Shown: positions 7,341 through 15,491 of the stretch, in pieces
How positions within the stretch are numbered: position 1 is the first letter of the stretch
Layout of the letters: each line of letters opens with the position of its first letter
NCBI GenBank assembly: GCA_963740765.1
Contig: CAVUFN010000021.1
Span: forward strand, 35,737 to 99,736
From: DATLGB01 sp963740765
Lineage (GTDB): Bacteria; Actinomycetota; Thermoleophilia; Solirubrobacterales; Solirubrobacteraceae
DNA: 64,000 bases
Direction: 5' to 3'
Notes under the pieces: model-generated
Databases searched by the model: none
What the model was told of the DNA's origin: nothing
What the model saw: only the letters and a program-made list of their open reading frames with translations
Program-made: the position numbers and the translations under genes

Positions 7341-8360
7341 CCCCTCGGCGACCCGCCGCCGCGCGATCGCCATGGCGGCCGCGAGGGGGGTGCTGCGGTC
7401 GCGCTCGGACTCGTCGAGGATCTGGCCGACGGTGGTGCCGATGGCGCGGACGTCGACGTCGGCGCGGGCCTCGTCGTAGCCGCCCGGGATGAGCTCGACG
7501 GCGATGTTGATGATGCCGCCGGCGTTGACGACGAAGTCGGGCACCCACAGGATGTCGCGCTCGGCGAGGAGATCGGCGATCTCCGGTTCGGCGAGCTGGT
7601 TGTTGGCGGCGCCGGCGATCACCTTGGCGCGGACCTGCGGGACGGTGTCGGCGTCGAGGACGCCACCGAGCGCGCAGGGGGCGAGCACGTCGACCTCGGC
7701 GGCGAGGATCTCGTCCGGGTCGACCCAGGCGCCGACGGTGTGGCGGCCCGGATCGATGTCGGTGACCAGCAGCTCGGCGCCCGCCTCGGCGAGGCGGCGG
7801 GCGAGGTCGGCCCCGACGTGGCCGAGGCCCATGACGCCGACCCGGCGGCCGGCGAGGTCGGCGGTCCCGAAGGCGCGCTCGCAGGCGACCTCGATCGAGA
7901 CCTGGACACCGAGCGCGGTCCACGGCGACGGGTCGCCCGACCCGCCGCGCTCGCGCGGGAGGGCGGAGACGTAGGCAGTGCGCTCGGCGACGACCTCGAT
8001 GTCGTTGGGGGTGACGCCGACGTCCTCGGCGGTCACGTACCGGCCGCCGACGGACTCGACGGTGTCGCCGAAGTCCAGCAGCGCCGCCCGCCGCAGCTCA
8101 CCCTCCATCGTCGTGCCCGGCGGAACGACGATGACGCCCTTGCCCCCGCCCTGGGGGAGGCCGGCGACGGCGGCCTTGTAGGTCATGCCCTCCGACAGCC
8201 GCAGCGCGTCGCGCAGCGCCAGCCGGTTGTCGGCGTAGGTCCACATCCGGACCCCGCCCAGCGAAGGGCCGCGCGCGGTGGAGTGGATGGCCACCATCGT
8301 GTAGAGGCCCGAGCGCGCGCCGCGCCGGACGACGACCTCCTCGTGGTCCCAGACCTCCAT
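7326..8360 (-). CDS. Glu/Leu/Phe/Val dehydrogenase (leucine-dehydrogenase-like)
   Basis: 344 residues, typical of leucine/valine dehydrogenases. It performs NAD-dependent oxidative deamination of branched-chain amino acids. The substrate loop LPQGGGKGVIVVP contains the catalytic Lys region and GPSLGGVRMW precedes it. The Rossmann motif is GVMGLGHVGADLARRL, followed by APCALGGVLD and GAANNQL. The start is ATG 8360 (MEVWDHEEV) rather than 8384, because TAGGGT lies 7 nt upstream and relatives begin here. It lies downstream of the sigma-factor gene on the same strand, separated by a small GC hairpin. Confidence 0.87.
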   Translation of the reverse strand: MEVWDHEEVVVRRGARSGLYTMVAIHSTARGPSLGGVRMWTYADNRLALRDALRLSEGMTYKAAVAGLPQGGGKGVIVVPPGTTMEGELRRAALLDFGDTVESVGGRYVTAEDVGVTPNDIEVVAERTAYVSALPRERGGSGDPSPWTALGVQVSIEVACERAFGTADLAGRRVGVMGLGHVGADLARRLAEAGAELLVTDIDPGRHTVGAWVDPDEILAAEVDVLAPCALGGVLDADTVPQVRAKVIAGAANNQLAEPEIADLLAERDILWVPDFVVNAGGIINIAVELIPGGYDEARADVDVRAIGTTVGQILDESERDRSTPLAAAMAIARRRVAEGSDGG

Positions 8361-8375
8361 GCCTCGCACCCTAAC

Positions 8376-8391
8376 CGCCCGCATCCGGGCG
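8376..8391 (-). terminator. small GC hairpin after the sigma-factor gene
   Basis: CGCCCG (8376-8381) and CGGGCG (8386-8391) pair around the loop CATC. It falls between the end of the sigma-factor gene and the start of the dehydrogenase gene, both on the minus strand. There is no U-run and it is short, so termination is possible but weakly supported. Confidence 0.3.
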
Positions 8392-8405
8392 TGATCAGCG
8401 GGCGC

Positions 8406-9815
8406 CTAGTGCTCCGGGGGCGGGCCGGACTGGGGCGGCGGGGTGGTGCCGCCGGTGGTGCCCGGGTCCATGGACGCGGTCGGGTCCACGGCCGGCACGG
8501 TGGTGGCGACGGGCGCGGGTGTCGAGCCGGTCGGCGCCTTCACGGTCGGCTGGCTCGTGGTGGTGGTCTCGTCGGGTGCCGCGGAGCCGCCGGCGCCCTT
8601 GCCGGTCTGGCTCTCCGTGGTCTGGACCGGAGCGGTGGTCGTCGGGTCCGTGACCACCGGGGCGGCGGCGACCTCGGTCGGCGCGTCGTTCTTGGCGCGG
8701 TCGGTGTTGCGCGCCTTGCGTGTCGCCGGCGACGCCGCGGTGGAGGTCACGTCGGCGCGGTGGTTGACGGTCGAGGGCGCGACGGGAAACGGGTGCGACC
8801 GCGCAGGGGAAGACGAGGGGGTCACCGAGGCCGGAGCCGTCCGGGCCGGCGCCTTCGTGAGGTGGTGCACCTCGGCCGCGGTGCCGCCCGCGAGGGCCGC
8901 GCCGCAGACGACGACGGCCACCTTGCAAGCCGTCGCGCTCATGGCCGCGCCGCCGATCGAGACGCCCGCGCCGCCAGCGGCAGCGGCTCCGCCACCGCTC
9001 GCGCCGCCGAGGCCGAGCGCCTTGGCGGCCAGCGCCAGCGGGCCGAGGCCGGCCGCCGGGGACAGCGCGGCGAACGAACGGCGCATGGACCTCAGCGACC
9101 CGCGGAACTCGCGGCAGCCCGAGCACTCGCGCATGTGGCGCTTCGCACGGCCCGAGGCCTTGACGCCTCGGTCGTAGGAGTCCATGAGGTCGGAGCGGAT
9201 CACCGAGCAGTCGGTGTCACGGGCTTCGATCGCCTCGACCAGGCCGGTGCGGGCGCGGACGAGCAGGGACTTCACGGCAGGCACCGTCACCTCGAGCGCC
9301 TCCGCGATGTCGGCGTAGGCGAGCCCGTTGATCTCGCGCATGAGGATCGCGGAGCGCTGCTGGTCGGGGAGGCGGCCGACGTCGTCGACCAGGCGGCGGA
9401 GGTCGTCGCGGCGCTGAGCGGTCTCGAGCGGGTCCTGCAGCGGCGTGCGGGACATGTCGAAGATCTCGCTGGCCGCGGGCGTCGGCCGGCGCAGCTGGTC
9501 GATCGAGCGGTTGTGGGCGACGCGGTAGAGCCAGGCGCGCAGGTTGACGTCGCGCTCGTCGGCGCGCAGGGCGCCGTAGGCGCGGACGAAGACGTCCTGC
9601 AGGACGTCCTCGGCATCGGCGCGCGGACCGGACGAGAGCATCTGCCGGACGTAGCCGAAGAGGCGCTGGCGGTAGCGGTCGTGGATGACCGCGAAGGCAT
9701 CCTCAGACCCGGCACGGAAGAGGGCGACCAGCTGCTCGTCGGAGCGCAGGCGCAGCAGCGGCGCTGCCAGTGACCGGCGGTGGACAGCGGGTGCGCGCAG
9801 TGCGGAGGCTTCCAC
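8406..9815 (-). CDS. ECF sigma factor fused to zinc-finger, TM helix and extracellular Pro/Thr-rich tail
   Basis: 469 residues, more than twice a normal ECF sigma factor. Region 2 (about 27-112) includes AEDVLQDVFVRAYGAL and WLYRVAHNRSIDQLRR. Region 4 (about 140-195) includes LPDQQRSAILMREINGLAYADIAEAL and VPAVKSLLVRAR. A zf-HC2-like HxxxCxxC follows (His227, Cys231, Cys234; HMRECSGC), then a Gly/Ala-rich segment and a hydrophobic helix (about 295-314). The last ~150 residues are a Ser/Thr/Pro-rich tail that would be outside the cell. The sigma factor thus carries in cis what looks like its own membrane-anchored anti-sigma module. GTG start; TAGAGT lies 8 nt upstream. Confidence 0.85.
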   Translation of the reverse strand: MEASALRAPAVHRRSLAAPLLRLRSDEQLVALFRAGSEDAFAVIHDRYRQRLFGYVRQMLSSGPRADAEDVLQDVFVRAYGALRADERDVNLRAWLYRVAHNRSIDQLRRPTPAASEIFDMSRTPLQDPLETAQRRDDLRRLVDDVGRLPDQQRSAILMREINGLAYADIAEALEVTVPAVKSLLVRARTGLVEAIEARDTDCSVIRSDLMDSYDRGVKASGRAKRHMRECSGCREFRGSLRSMRRSFAALSPAAGLGPLALAAKALGLGGASGGGAAAAGGAGVSIGGAAMSATACKVAVVVCGAALAGGTAAEVHHLTKAPARTAPASVTPSSSPARSHPFPVAPSTVNHRADVTSTAASPATRKARNTDRAKNDAPTEVAAAPVVTDPTTTAPVQTTESQTGKGAGGSAAPDETTTTSQPTVKAPTGSTPAPVATTVPAVDPTASMDPGTTGGTTPPPQSGPPPEH

Positions 9816-9863
9816 GACACTGCACTCTAACTACGGGGCCCGACGATGGTTGCGCAGTTTCTC

Positions 9864-10463
9864 TCAGAAACCGGCGTCGCCGGGGAGCAGGATCTTGGCG
9901 ACCTCGCCCTCGACGACGACCTTCGGCTCGACCGGCTCCACCGTCCGCCCGCGCGCCCATACGAGCAGGGCGTCAGCGGAGTCGAAGGTCGCCAGCCCTT
10001 CGAGCGTCTTGATGGTCGGGAACGCGAGGAGGACGTCCTCGCGGTCGATGGCGTCCTGCGGCGCGTACCAGCCCCAGGCGACGCACTCGTCCCCGTCCAC
10101 CTGCGGGGCAGCGTCCTCAGGCGCGCGCGCGAGGAAGAAGTGGGTGTCGAAGCGCACGGCGACCTGCCGGGGCGTGATCCAGCGCGAGTACGGGACGAGC
10201 TCGTCCGCGAGGGTCACGCCCGACTCCTCGTGGACCTCGCGGATGCCGGCGGCGCGATGATCGCCGTCCTCCTCGTCCACCGCTCCACCCGGGAACACCC
10301 ACGCGCCGCCCATGAAGCGCTGCTCGGGATTGCGCTGCACGAGCAGCACCTCGAGCGCGTCCGCGCCACCTCGCAGGACGATGACCGTGGCGGCCTGCCT
10401 GGGCTCGACCGGCTCCCCCTCGAGGTTGAGCGGTTCGAAGGGGTGCTTCCTCTCCGCATCCAC
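9864..10463 (-). CDS. NUDIX hydrolase
   Basis: 199 residues from GTG 10463, chosen because TAGTGT lies 8 nt upstream; GTG 10475 and 10484 are alternatives. The Nudix box reads GGAVDEEDGDHRAAGIREVHEESGV, with the REVHEESG core that binds the divalent metal. Upstream is AATVIVLRGG and VLLVQRNPEQRFMGGAWVFPGG, as in NudL/NUDT19-like (CoA- or nucleotide-diphosphate) hydrolases with a large insert. It hydrolyses a nucleoside diphosphate linked to another moiety; the exact substrate is not deducible. It is divergent from rubredoxin with only 27 bp between starts. Confidence 0.8.
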   Translation of the reverse strand: MDAERKHPFEPLNLEGEPVEPRQAATVIVLRGGADALEVLLVQRNPEQRFMGGAWVFPGGAVDEEDGDHRAAGIREVHEESGVTLADELVPYSRWITPRQVAVRFDTHFFLARAPEDAAPQVDGDECVAWGWYAPQDAIDREDVLLAFPTIKTLEGLATFDSADALLVWARGRTVEPVEPKVVVEGEVAKILLPGDAGF

Positions 10464-10490
10464 AAAGCCGGACACTACTGTCACGGCTCT

Positions 10491-10655
10491 ATGCAGAAGT
10501 ACATCTGTGAGTCGTGCGGCTTCATCTATGACCCCGCCGACGGCGACCCCGATGGCGGCATCCCGGCCGGCACCAATTTCGAGGACATCCCCGGTGACTG
10601 GTTCTGCCCCGTCTGCGGCGCCCGCAAGGAAGACTTCTCTCCCTACTCCGAGTAG
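10491..10655 (+). CDS. Rubredoxin
   Basis: 54 residues, full length for rubredoxin. It binds one iron through CESCG (Cys6, Cys9) and CPVCG near residues 39-42, with the conserved aromatic core YICESCGFIYDPADGD and DWFCPVCG. It is a small cytoplasmic one-electron carrier. No rubredoxin reductase or alkane hydroxylase is adjacent; the next gene starts within about 40 bp and is probably cotranscribed. TACTGT sits 9 nt upstream of the ATG. Confidence 0.92.
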   Translation: MQKYICESCGFIYDPADGDPDGGIPAGTNFEDIPGDWFCPVCGARKEDFSPYSE

Positions 10656-10695
10656 GACCCGCCCCAGCCTGGCGCTGCTGGTCTTCGCCTGCGGG

Positions 10696-12132
10696 ATGGC
10701 CTCCCTGGGCGCGGAGATCGCGGCAGCACGACTCATGGCGCCGTTCTTCGGGGCCTCGACGATCGTGTGGGCGAACACCATCGGCGTCGTCCTGCTGGCG
10801 CTGTCGATCGGCTACTGGTTCGGGGGCCGGCTGGCCGACCGCCACCCGCACCTGCGCGGCCTGTGCCTGCTGGTGCTCGGCGCCGCCGGGCTGCTCGCGC
10901 TCGTCCCGCTCGTCGCGCGCCCCTTCCTCGACCTGAGCGTCGACGCCTTCGACTCCATCGACGTCGGCGCGGCCGCCGGCTCGCTGTTCGGCGTGCTCGC
11001 CCTCGTCGCCGTCCCCGTACTGCTGCTCGGCGCGGTCGCGCCGTGGGCGCTGCGGCTCGAGGTGCTCGACGTCGCCACCACCGGCCGCACCGCCGGGCGC
11101 CTGTACGCGATCTCCACCGTCGGCTCGCTCTCGGGCACGTTCCTCTCGGCGCTGCTGCTGATCCCGCTCGCCGGGACGCAGCGCACGTTCCTGATCTTCG
11201 CGCTTGTTCTGGCGGTGATCGCCGCGCTCGGCCTCGAGCGCCGCTACGTGCTCGCGCCGATCGCCATCGCGGCACTGCTGCTCGTCCCGGTGGGAACGAC
11301 CAAGGCGGGCGACGGCGCGCGCGTGATCGACGAGCGCGAGACGCAGTACCAGTACGCGCGAGTCCTCGAGTCCACGGACGGCACGCGCACGCTCGAGCTC
11401 AACGAGGGCCAGGCGATCCACTCCCTCTACCGGCCCGGCGGCGTCCTCACCGACAACTACTGGGACGCGTTCCTCGTCGAGCCGTTCCTCTCCCTCGGAC
11501 GCCCGCCGCGCTCGCTGGCCGTGCTCGGCGACGGCGCCGGGACGATGACGCGCGCCTACGGCCGCTATTACCCGCAGACCGCGGTCGACGCGGTCGAGAT
11601 CGACGGGGAGCTGACCGAGCTCGGCAAGCGCTGGTTCGGGTTGAAGGACCGTCCCGGCCTGCGCTTCTTCACCGAGGACGCGCGGCCGTTCCTGCGCCGC
11701 AGCGACCGCCGCTACGACACGATCTTCGTGGACGCCTACCGCCAGCCCTACATCCCCTTCTACCTGTCCACCCGCGAGTTCTTCCGCGAGGTCCGCGACC
11801 ACCTCACGCCGAACGGGTCGGTCGTCATCAACGTCGGGCATCCCGATTCCAGCGACGCGCTCGAGAAGGTCCTCACGGCGACGCTGAGGACGTCGTTCGC
11901 GTCCGTGCTGCGCGACCCGGTCAAGGACGTCAACACGCTGCTGATCGCCAGCCCCACCACGCTGGACCCGGACCGCCTCGGCAGCGCCCCCGAGGCCCTG
12001 CGGGCGATCGCCGCCGGGACGCGCGAGCGCCTGGAACCGCCGCTGCGCGGAGGCGACGTCTACACGGACGACCGCGCGCCCGTGGAGTGGCTGGTCGACA
12101 AGTCGATCGTCGGCTACGCGGCCGGCGACTGA
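10696..12132 (+). CDS. Membrane-fused spermidine-synthase-like methyltransferase-fold protein
   Basis: 478 residues from ATG 10696. The first TM helix really begins earlier (LALLVFACG), so a CTG at 10669 may be the true start; no ATG/GTG/TTG lies between it and the rubredoxin stop. About seven TM helices (to ~residue 215) are followed by a cytoplasmic polyamine-synthase-type Rossmann domain: SLAVLGDGAGTMTRAYGRYYP, VDAVEIDGELTELGKRWFGL, FTEDARPFLRRSDRRYDTIFVDAY. This is the MFS-like/spermidine synthase fusion family, and whether such proteins make polyamines is unsettled. It lies directly after rubredoxin. Confidence 0.78.
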   Translation: MASLGAEIAAARLMAPFFGASTIVWANTIGVVLLALSIGYWFGGRLADRHPHLRGLCLLVLGAAGLLALVPLVARPFLDLSVDAFDSIDVGAAAGSLFGVLALVAVPVLLLGAVAPWALRLEVLDVATTGRTAGRLYAISTVGSLSGTFLSALLLIPLAGTQRTFLIFALVLAVIAALGLERRYVLAPIAIAALLLVPVGTTKAGDGARVIDERETQYQYARVLESTDGTRTLELNEGQAIHSLYRPGGVLTDNYWDAFLVEPFLSLGRPPRSLAVLGDGAGTMTRAYGRYYPQTAVDAVEIDGELTELGKRWFGLKDRPGLRFFTEDARPFLRRSDRRYDTIFVDAYRQPYIPFYLSTREFFREVRDHLTPNGSVVINVGHPDSSDALEKVLTATLRTSFASVLRDPVKDVNTLLIASPTTLDPDRLGSAPEALRAIAAGTRERLEPPLRGGDVYTDDRAPVEWLVDKSIVGYAAGD

Positions 12133-12149
12133 GCGCGAGCGCTGGGGCC

Positions 12150-12557
12150 TCAGCCCGAGCCGAGAAGCGCGAGCGCGACGGCGCCGTGGGCGGTCCAGGC
12201 GGCGCAGCGCCACCAGCCGAGCGTGACCAGCCGGCCCGCCACCACCGCGTCGTAGCCGCGGTCGAGACGACCGTGGTCGGGCACGGCGAGCCCGAAGGTC
12301 AGCGCCCAGGTGAGCGCGGCGAGCGCGACGCCCGCGACGGTCAGCCCGGTCGCGTCGTTCACCACGAGCAGTGCGGCGCTACCCAGCTCCACGATCATCA
12401 CCGGCGCCACGACCCATCCGGTGCGCCGCGTGTGGCCGGCGTGGTACTGCGGCCACGCGTCCCGCCCGACCGCGTCGAAGAGCGGGTAGTGCACGACCTG
12501 GACGAACCAGATCACGCCCGTCATGAACAGGGCGCTGAAGGCGCAGGCGAGCTCCAC
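12150..12557 (-). CDS. Small four-helix membrane protein
   Basis: 135 residues, GTG start, AGAGG just upstream. About four TM segments are visible: ACAFSALFMTGVIWFVQVV, GWVVAPVMIVELGSAALLVV, VAGVALAALTWALTFG and the C-terminal AVALALLG. Conserved-looking polar positions occur in VQVVHYPLF, YHAGHTRR and PVMIVEL, a pattern of small uncharacterised integral membrane proteins. It is the last gene of a long minus-strand run. Function unknown. Confidence 0.65.
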   Translation of the reverse strand: MELACAFSALFMTGVIWFVQVVHYPLFDAVGRDAWPQYHAGHTRRTGWVVAPVMIVELGSAALLVVNDATGLTVAGVALAALTWALTFGLAVPDHGRLDRGYDAVVAGRLVTLGWWRCAAWTAHGAVALALLGSG

Positions 12558-12572
12558 GCCCTCTTTACGCGG

Positions 12573-13649
12573 TCACGCGGCGCGCGGGATGAGTGGGACG
12601 ACGTTGCCGCCCGCCTGCGCCTCGGCGACGGACACCATCATCCCCGGCCGTAGGCCGCACATCAGCGCAGCGCGGCCGAGCACGCGGGCCGCCTCGGCCA
12701 GCTCCTGGCGGGTGTGGGAGGCCATCGCGCAGAGCCGGACGCGCGTCCCGGCGACGTCGACGAGGACGCCCTGCTCGAGCGCGGCGGCCGCCATCGCGCG
12801 CGCGTCCGCCTCGTCCCCGGCGACGAGCGAGATGACGTGGGTGACCGAGCCGGTGACGTCGAAGCCCTCCCGGGCCAGGCCGTCGCGCAGCCCGGCGGCG
12901 AGCGCGGCGAGCTTGTCCACCCGGCCCGGCTGCTCCTCGAGCAGGCCGAGCGCGGCCAGCGCGGCGGCGACGACGGGCGGCGGCGGCGCGAGGTCGGGGT
13001 CCGGCGGCAGAGTGTCGATCACCGCCTGGTCGCCGGCGACGTACTCGCCGTGGGTGCCGAGCGCGTGCCCGAGCGAGCCGATGCGCAGGTCGGGGGTGAC
13101 ACCGGCCTCGTCGGCGGCGCCGCGTCCACCCGGGCCGAAGGCGCCGACCGCGACCGACTCGTCCACCGCCAGCCGGGCGCCGTGGCGGCGGGCGACCGCG
13201 GCGATGTCGCGGAGGGGCGCGACGTCGCCGTCCGTGGCGAAGACGCCGTCGGTGAGCACGATCACGTCCTCGGCGGCCAGGCGGCGCAGGCACCGGGCCA
13301 GGTCGTCGGGGTCGGCGTGCTCGTAGCGCACCGCGTCCGCGCCGCGGGCGTCCGACAGCGCGTCGGCGACGAGCCGGGCGCCGGCCGGCAGCGCAGGCCG
13401 GCCGAGCCGAGCGGCCTCCGTCCCGTGGAAGGCGGCGAGGCGCTCCTCGAGGCGGACGTGCACCGTCATCGTCCCGGCCGCGCTGCGCGGCGAGCCGGCG
13501 CCGACGCCCCAGCGCATCGCCGCGTCGGCGGCCGCCTCGCGGACCCGCGGATGGTCGGCGATGCCGAGCGCGTTGGCCGAGGACAAGAGCAGCACCGGTC
13601 GTCCGTCCGCCACCACCCTTGGGCCCTGCGGCCCCGAGATCATCCGCAT
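12573..13649 (-). CDS. AONS/KBL-fold protein lacking the PLP lysine (probable pseudoenzyme)
   Basis: 358 residues with the alpha-oxoamine synthase layout: ADHPRVREAAADAAMRWG, GAGSPRSAAGTMTVHVRLEERLAAF, AVDESVAVGAFGPGG, GSLGHALGTHGEYVAG. Family members (BioF, KBL, HemA, SPT) attach PLP to Lys in a T/S-x-S-K-(A)-x-G motif; here the Lys position is His195 (SLGHALG). The His of the DEAHS motif is Val166, while Asp163 is kept. The segment after residue 80, where the family has its FPSGYxAN region, is shortened. Start ATG 13649 has TAGCTT exactly 6 nt upstream. It keeps the fold but probably lacks normal PLP chemistry; a non-catalytic role is inferred. Confidence 0.72.
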   Translation of the reverse strand: MRMISGPQGPRVVADGRPVLLLSSANALGIADHPRVREAAADAAMRWGVGAGSPRSAAGTMTVHVRLEERLAAFHGTEAARLGRPALPAGARLVADALSDARGADAVRYEHADPDDLARCLRRLAAEDVIVLTDGVFATDGDVAPLRDIAAVARRHGARLAVDESVAVGAFGPGGRGAADEAGVTPDLRIGSLGHALGTHGEYVAGDQAVIDTLPPDPDLAPPPPVVAAALAALGLLEEQPGRVDKLAALAAGLRDGLAREGFDVTGSVTHVISLVAGDEADARAMAAAALEQGVLVDVAGTRVRLCAMASHTRQELAEAARVLGRAALMCGLRPGMMVSVAEAQAGGNVVPLIPRAA

Positions 13650-13655
13650 GGCCGG

Positions 13656-13661
13656 AAGCTA
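13656..13661 (-). promoter_or_regulatory. -10 box of the AONS-like gene (leaderless type)
   Basis: TAGCTT on the minus strand, 6 nt before ATG 13649. It fits the TAnnnT-N6-start pattern, so transcription would begin at or next to the start codon. Confidence 0.5.
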
Positions 13662-13721
13662 CGGAGGCGGCCGGACGGGACGGCGTCGCAGGATCAAGAC
13701 CCTCCCGTCCGGCGCCGCGCG

Positions 13722-15470
13722 TCAGCCTCCGCGACGGCTGGCGGGGCCGACCACCATGGCGGAGCCGCCGCCACGCCGGGTCGGCTCGGCGGCGGCACGC
13801 TGCGCGCCGTCGGGCCCGAACTCGATCGCCGTGACCGCCCCGATCTCGCCGTGGTCGTCCGTGAGCTTCTCGAACCGGTGGCCGCGGCCCTCGAGGCCGG
13901 CCGCGAACGGCCCGCTGAGGAAGCCGGGCTCCGCGACCGATTTCGGCCCGTTCTGCTCGGTGACGCGCGGTTCGGTGATGGCCTCGGGCAGCGAGAGCCC
14001 GCGCTCGTAGCGGTTGACGAGCGTCTGCAGGACGGTGGTGATGATCGTGGAGCCGCCCGGCGACCCGAGCGCCAGGACCGGCGAGCCGTCCCGCAGCACG
14101 ATCGTCGGGGCCATGGAGGAGCGCGGGCGCTTGTGCGGGCCGGGCTGGTTGGCCGTGCCCGGCTCGAAGTCGAAGTCCGTCAGCTCGTTGTTGAGCAGGA
14201 AGCCGCGGCCGGGGACGACCATGCCGCTGCCGCCCGTCTGCTCGATCGTGAACGTGTAGGAGACGACGTTCCCGTAGGCGTCGGCGACGGTGAGGTGCGT
14301 CGTGTTCGGCCCCTCATGGGAGGTCGAGGTGCGCCCGGCCGGGGTGACGTTCGCGCACCCGCCCGGCTTGACGGGCGACTTGAGCGCCTGCGTGCCGATC
14401 AGCGCCTGGCGCGCGTCGGCGAAGTCCTGCGAGGTCAGGCAGTTCGTCGGGACCTGCCGGAAGAACGGATCGCCCAGGTACCGCCCGCGGTCGGCGTAGG
14501 CGAGCCGCGAGGCCTCGAGGTAGCGGTGCAGCTCCTCGACCGGGTCGGTGGCGGGCTCACCGAACGCCTCGAGGATGTTGAGCGCCTCGAGCACGGTCGT
14601 GCCCCCCGAGGACGGCGGCGGCATGCCCACGACGGCGTAACCGCGCCAGTCCGTCGTGAGCGGCTCGCGGCGGAGGTTGTGGTAGGCGCGCAGGTCGTTG
14701 GCGGACATGAGCCCGCGCGGCACCTTCGCCTGCGGGTGGCGGACCGTGCGGACGATGTCGCGCGCGACCGGCCCGGTGTAGAAGCCGCGGCGCACGCCCC
14801 GGTCGGACAGTCGCACCATCGTGCGCGCCAGCGCCCGGTTGCGCAGGGTGCTGCCGGTGGCGATGGGCTTGCCGCCCGGCAGGTACAGGCGCCGGGTGGC
14901 CTTGAAGCGCTTGAAGCGCGCGCGGTTGGCCACGGTCTGCTCGTGCAGGGTCTTGTCGACCACGAAGCCCCTGCGGGCCAGGCGGATGCCCGGCCGCAGC
15001 AGCTGGCCCAGCGAGCGGGAGCCGTACCGGTCGACCGCCGCCGACCACGTCCCCGGCGTGCCGGGGACGCCGACGCCGAGCCCGCTCGTCACGGTCTTGT
15101 CGAAGTCGCGCGGCGTCTTCGTGCCCGGCTCGAGCAGCGTGCGCTTCGTCCACGCGCGCGGCGCCCACTCGCGGCCGTCGAAGGAGTCCAGGGTGCCGTC
15201 GGCCGTGCGGATGACCATGAAGCCGCCACCGCCGATGCCACTCGAGTACGGCTCGACCACGCCGAGCACGCCGGCCGCTGCGACGGCGGCGTCGATCGCG
15301 TTGCCGCCGTCGCGCAGGACGTCGATCGCCGCCTGGGTCGCGTACGGGTCGACAGTGGCGGCGGCGCCTCCACCGCCCGTGGCCGTTGCCGCCTTGTCGG
15401 GGACGGGGACCGCAGCGCCCGCCGGGGAGGCGAGCGCGCCGAAGAGCAGGACGGGCACGAAGCGACGCAT
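13722..15470 (-). CDS. ggt: Gamma-glutamyltransferase precursor
   Basis: 582 residues with an N-terminal signal peptide (RRFVPVLLFGALASPAGA), so secreted. Ntn-hydrolase family; autocleavage before the catalytic Thr390 in NTTHLTV yields large and small subunits. Other family motifs present are NAIDAAVAAAGVLGVVEPYSSGIGG, GMPPPSSGG, LLNNELTDFD and GSPGGSTIITTV. It transfers or hydrolyses gamma-glutamyl groups. GAAGGG upstream of the ATG is a plausible ribosome site. It is the next gene after the MepA-like protein (21 bp), so a cell-envelope context is suggested. Confidence 0.92.
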   Translation of the reverse strand: MRRFVPVLLFGALASPAGAAVPVPDKAATATGGGGAAATVDPYATQAAIDVLRDGGNAIDAAVAAAGVLGVVEPYSSGIGGGGFMVIRTADGTLDSFDGREWAPRAWTKRTLLEPGTKTPRDFDKTVTSGLGVGVPGTPGTWSAAVDRYGSRSLGQLLRPGIRLARRGFVVDKTLHEQTVANRARFKRFKATRRLYLPGGKPIATGSTLRNRALARTMVRLSDRGVRRGFYTGPVARDIVRTVRHPQAKVPRGLMSANDLRAYHNLRREPLTTDWRGYAVVGMPPPSSGGTTVLEALNILEAFGEPATDPVEELHRYLEASRLAYADRGRYLGDPFFRQVPTNCLTSQDFADARQALIGTQALKSPVKPGGCANVTPAGRTSTSHEGPNTTHLTVADAYGNVVSYTFTIEQTGGSGMVVPGRGFLLNNELTDFDFEPGTANQPGPHKRPRSSMAPTIVLRDGSPVLALGSPGGSTIITTVLQTLVNRYERGLSLPEAITEPRVTEQNGPKSVAEPGFLSGPFAAGLEGRGHRFEKLTDDHGEIGAVTAIEFGPDGAQRAAAEPTRRGGGSAMVVGPASRRGG

Positions 15471-15491
15471 GGCCAGGGCCCTTCCCCGCCG

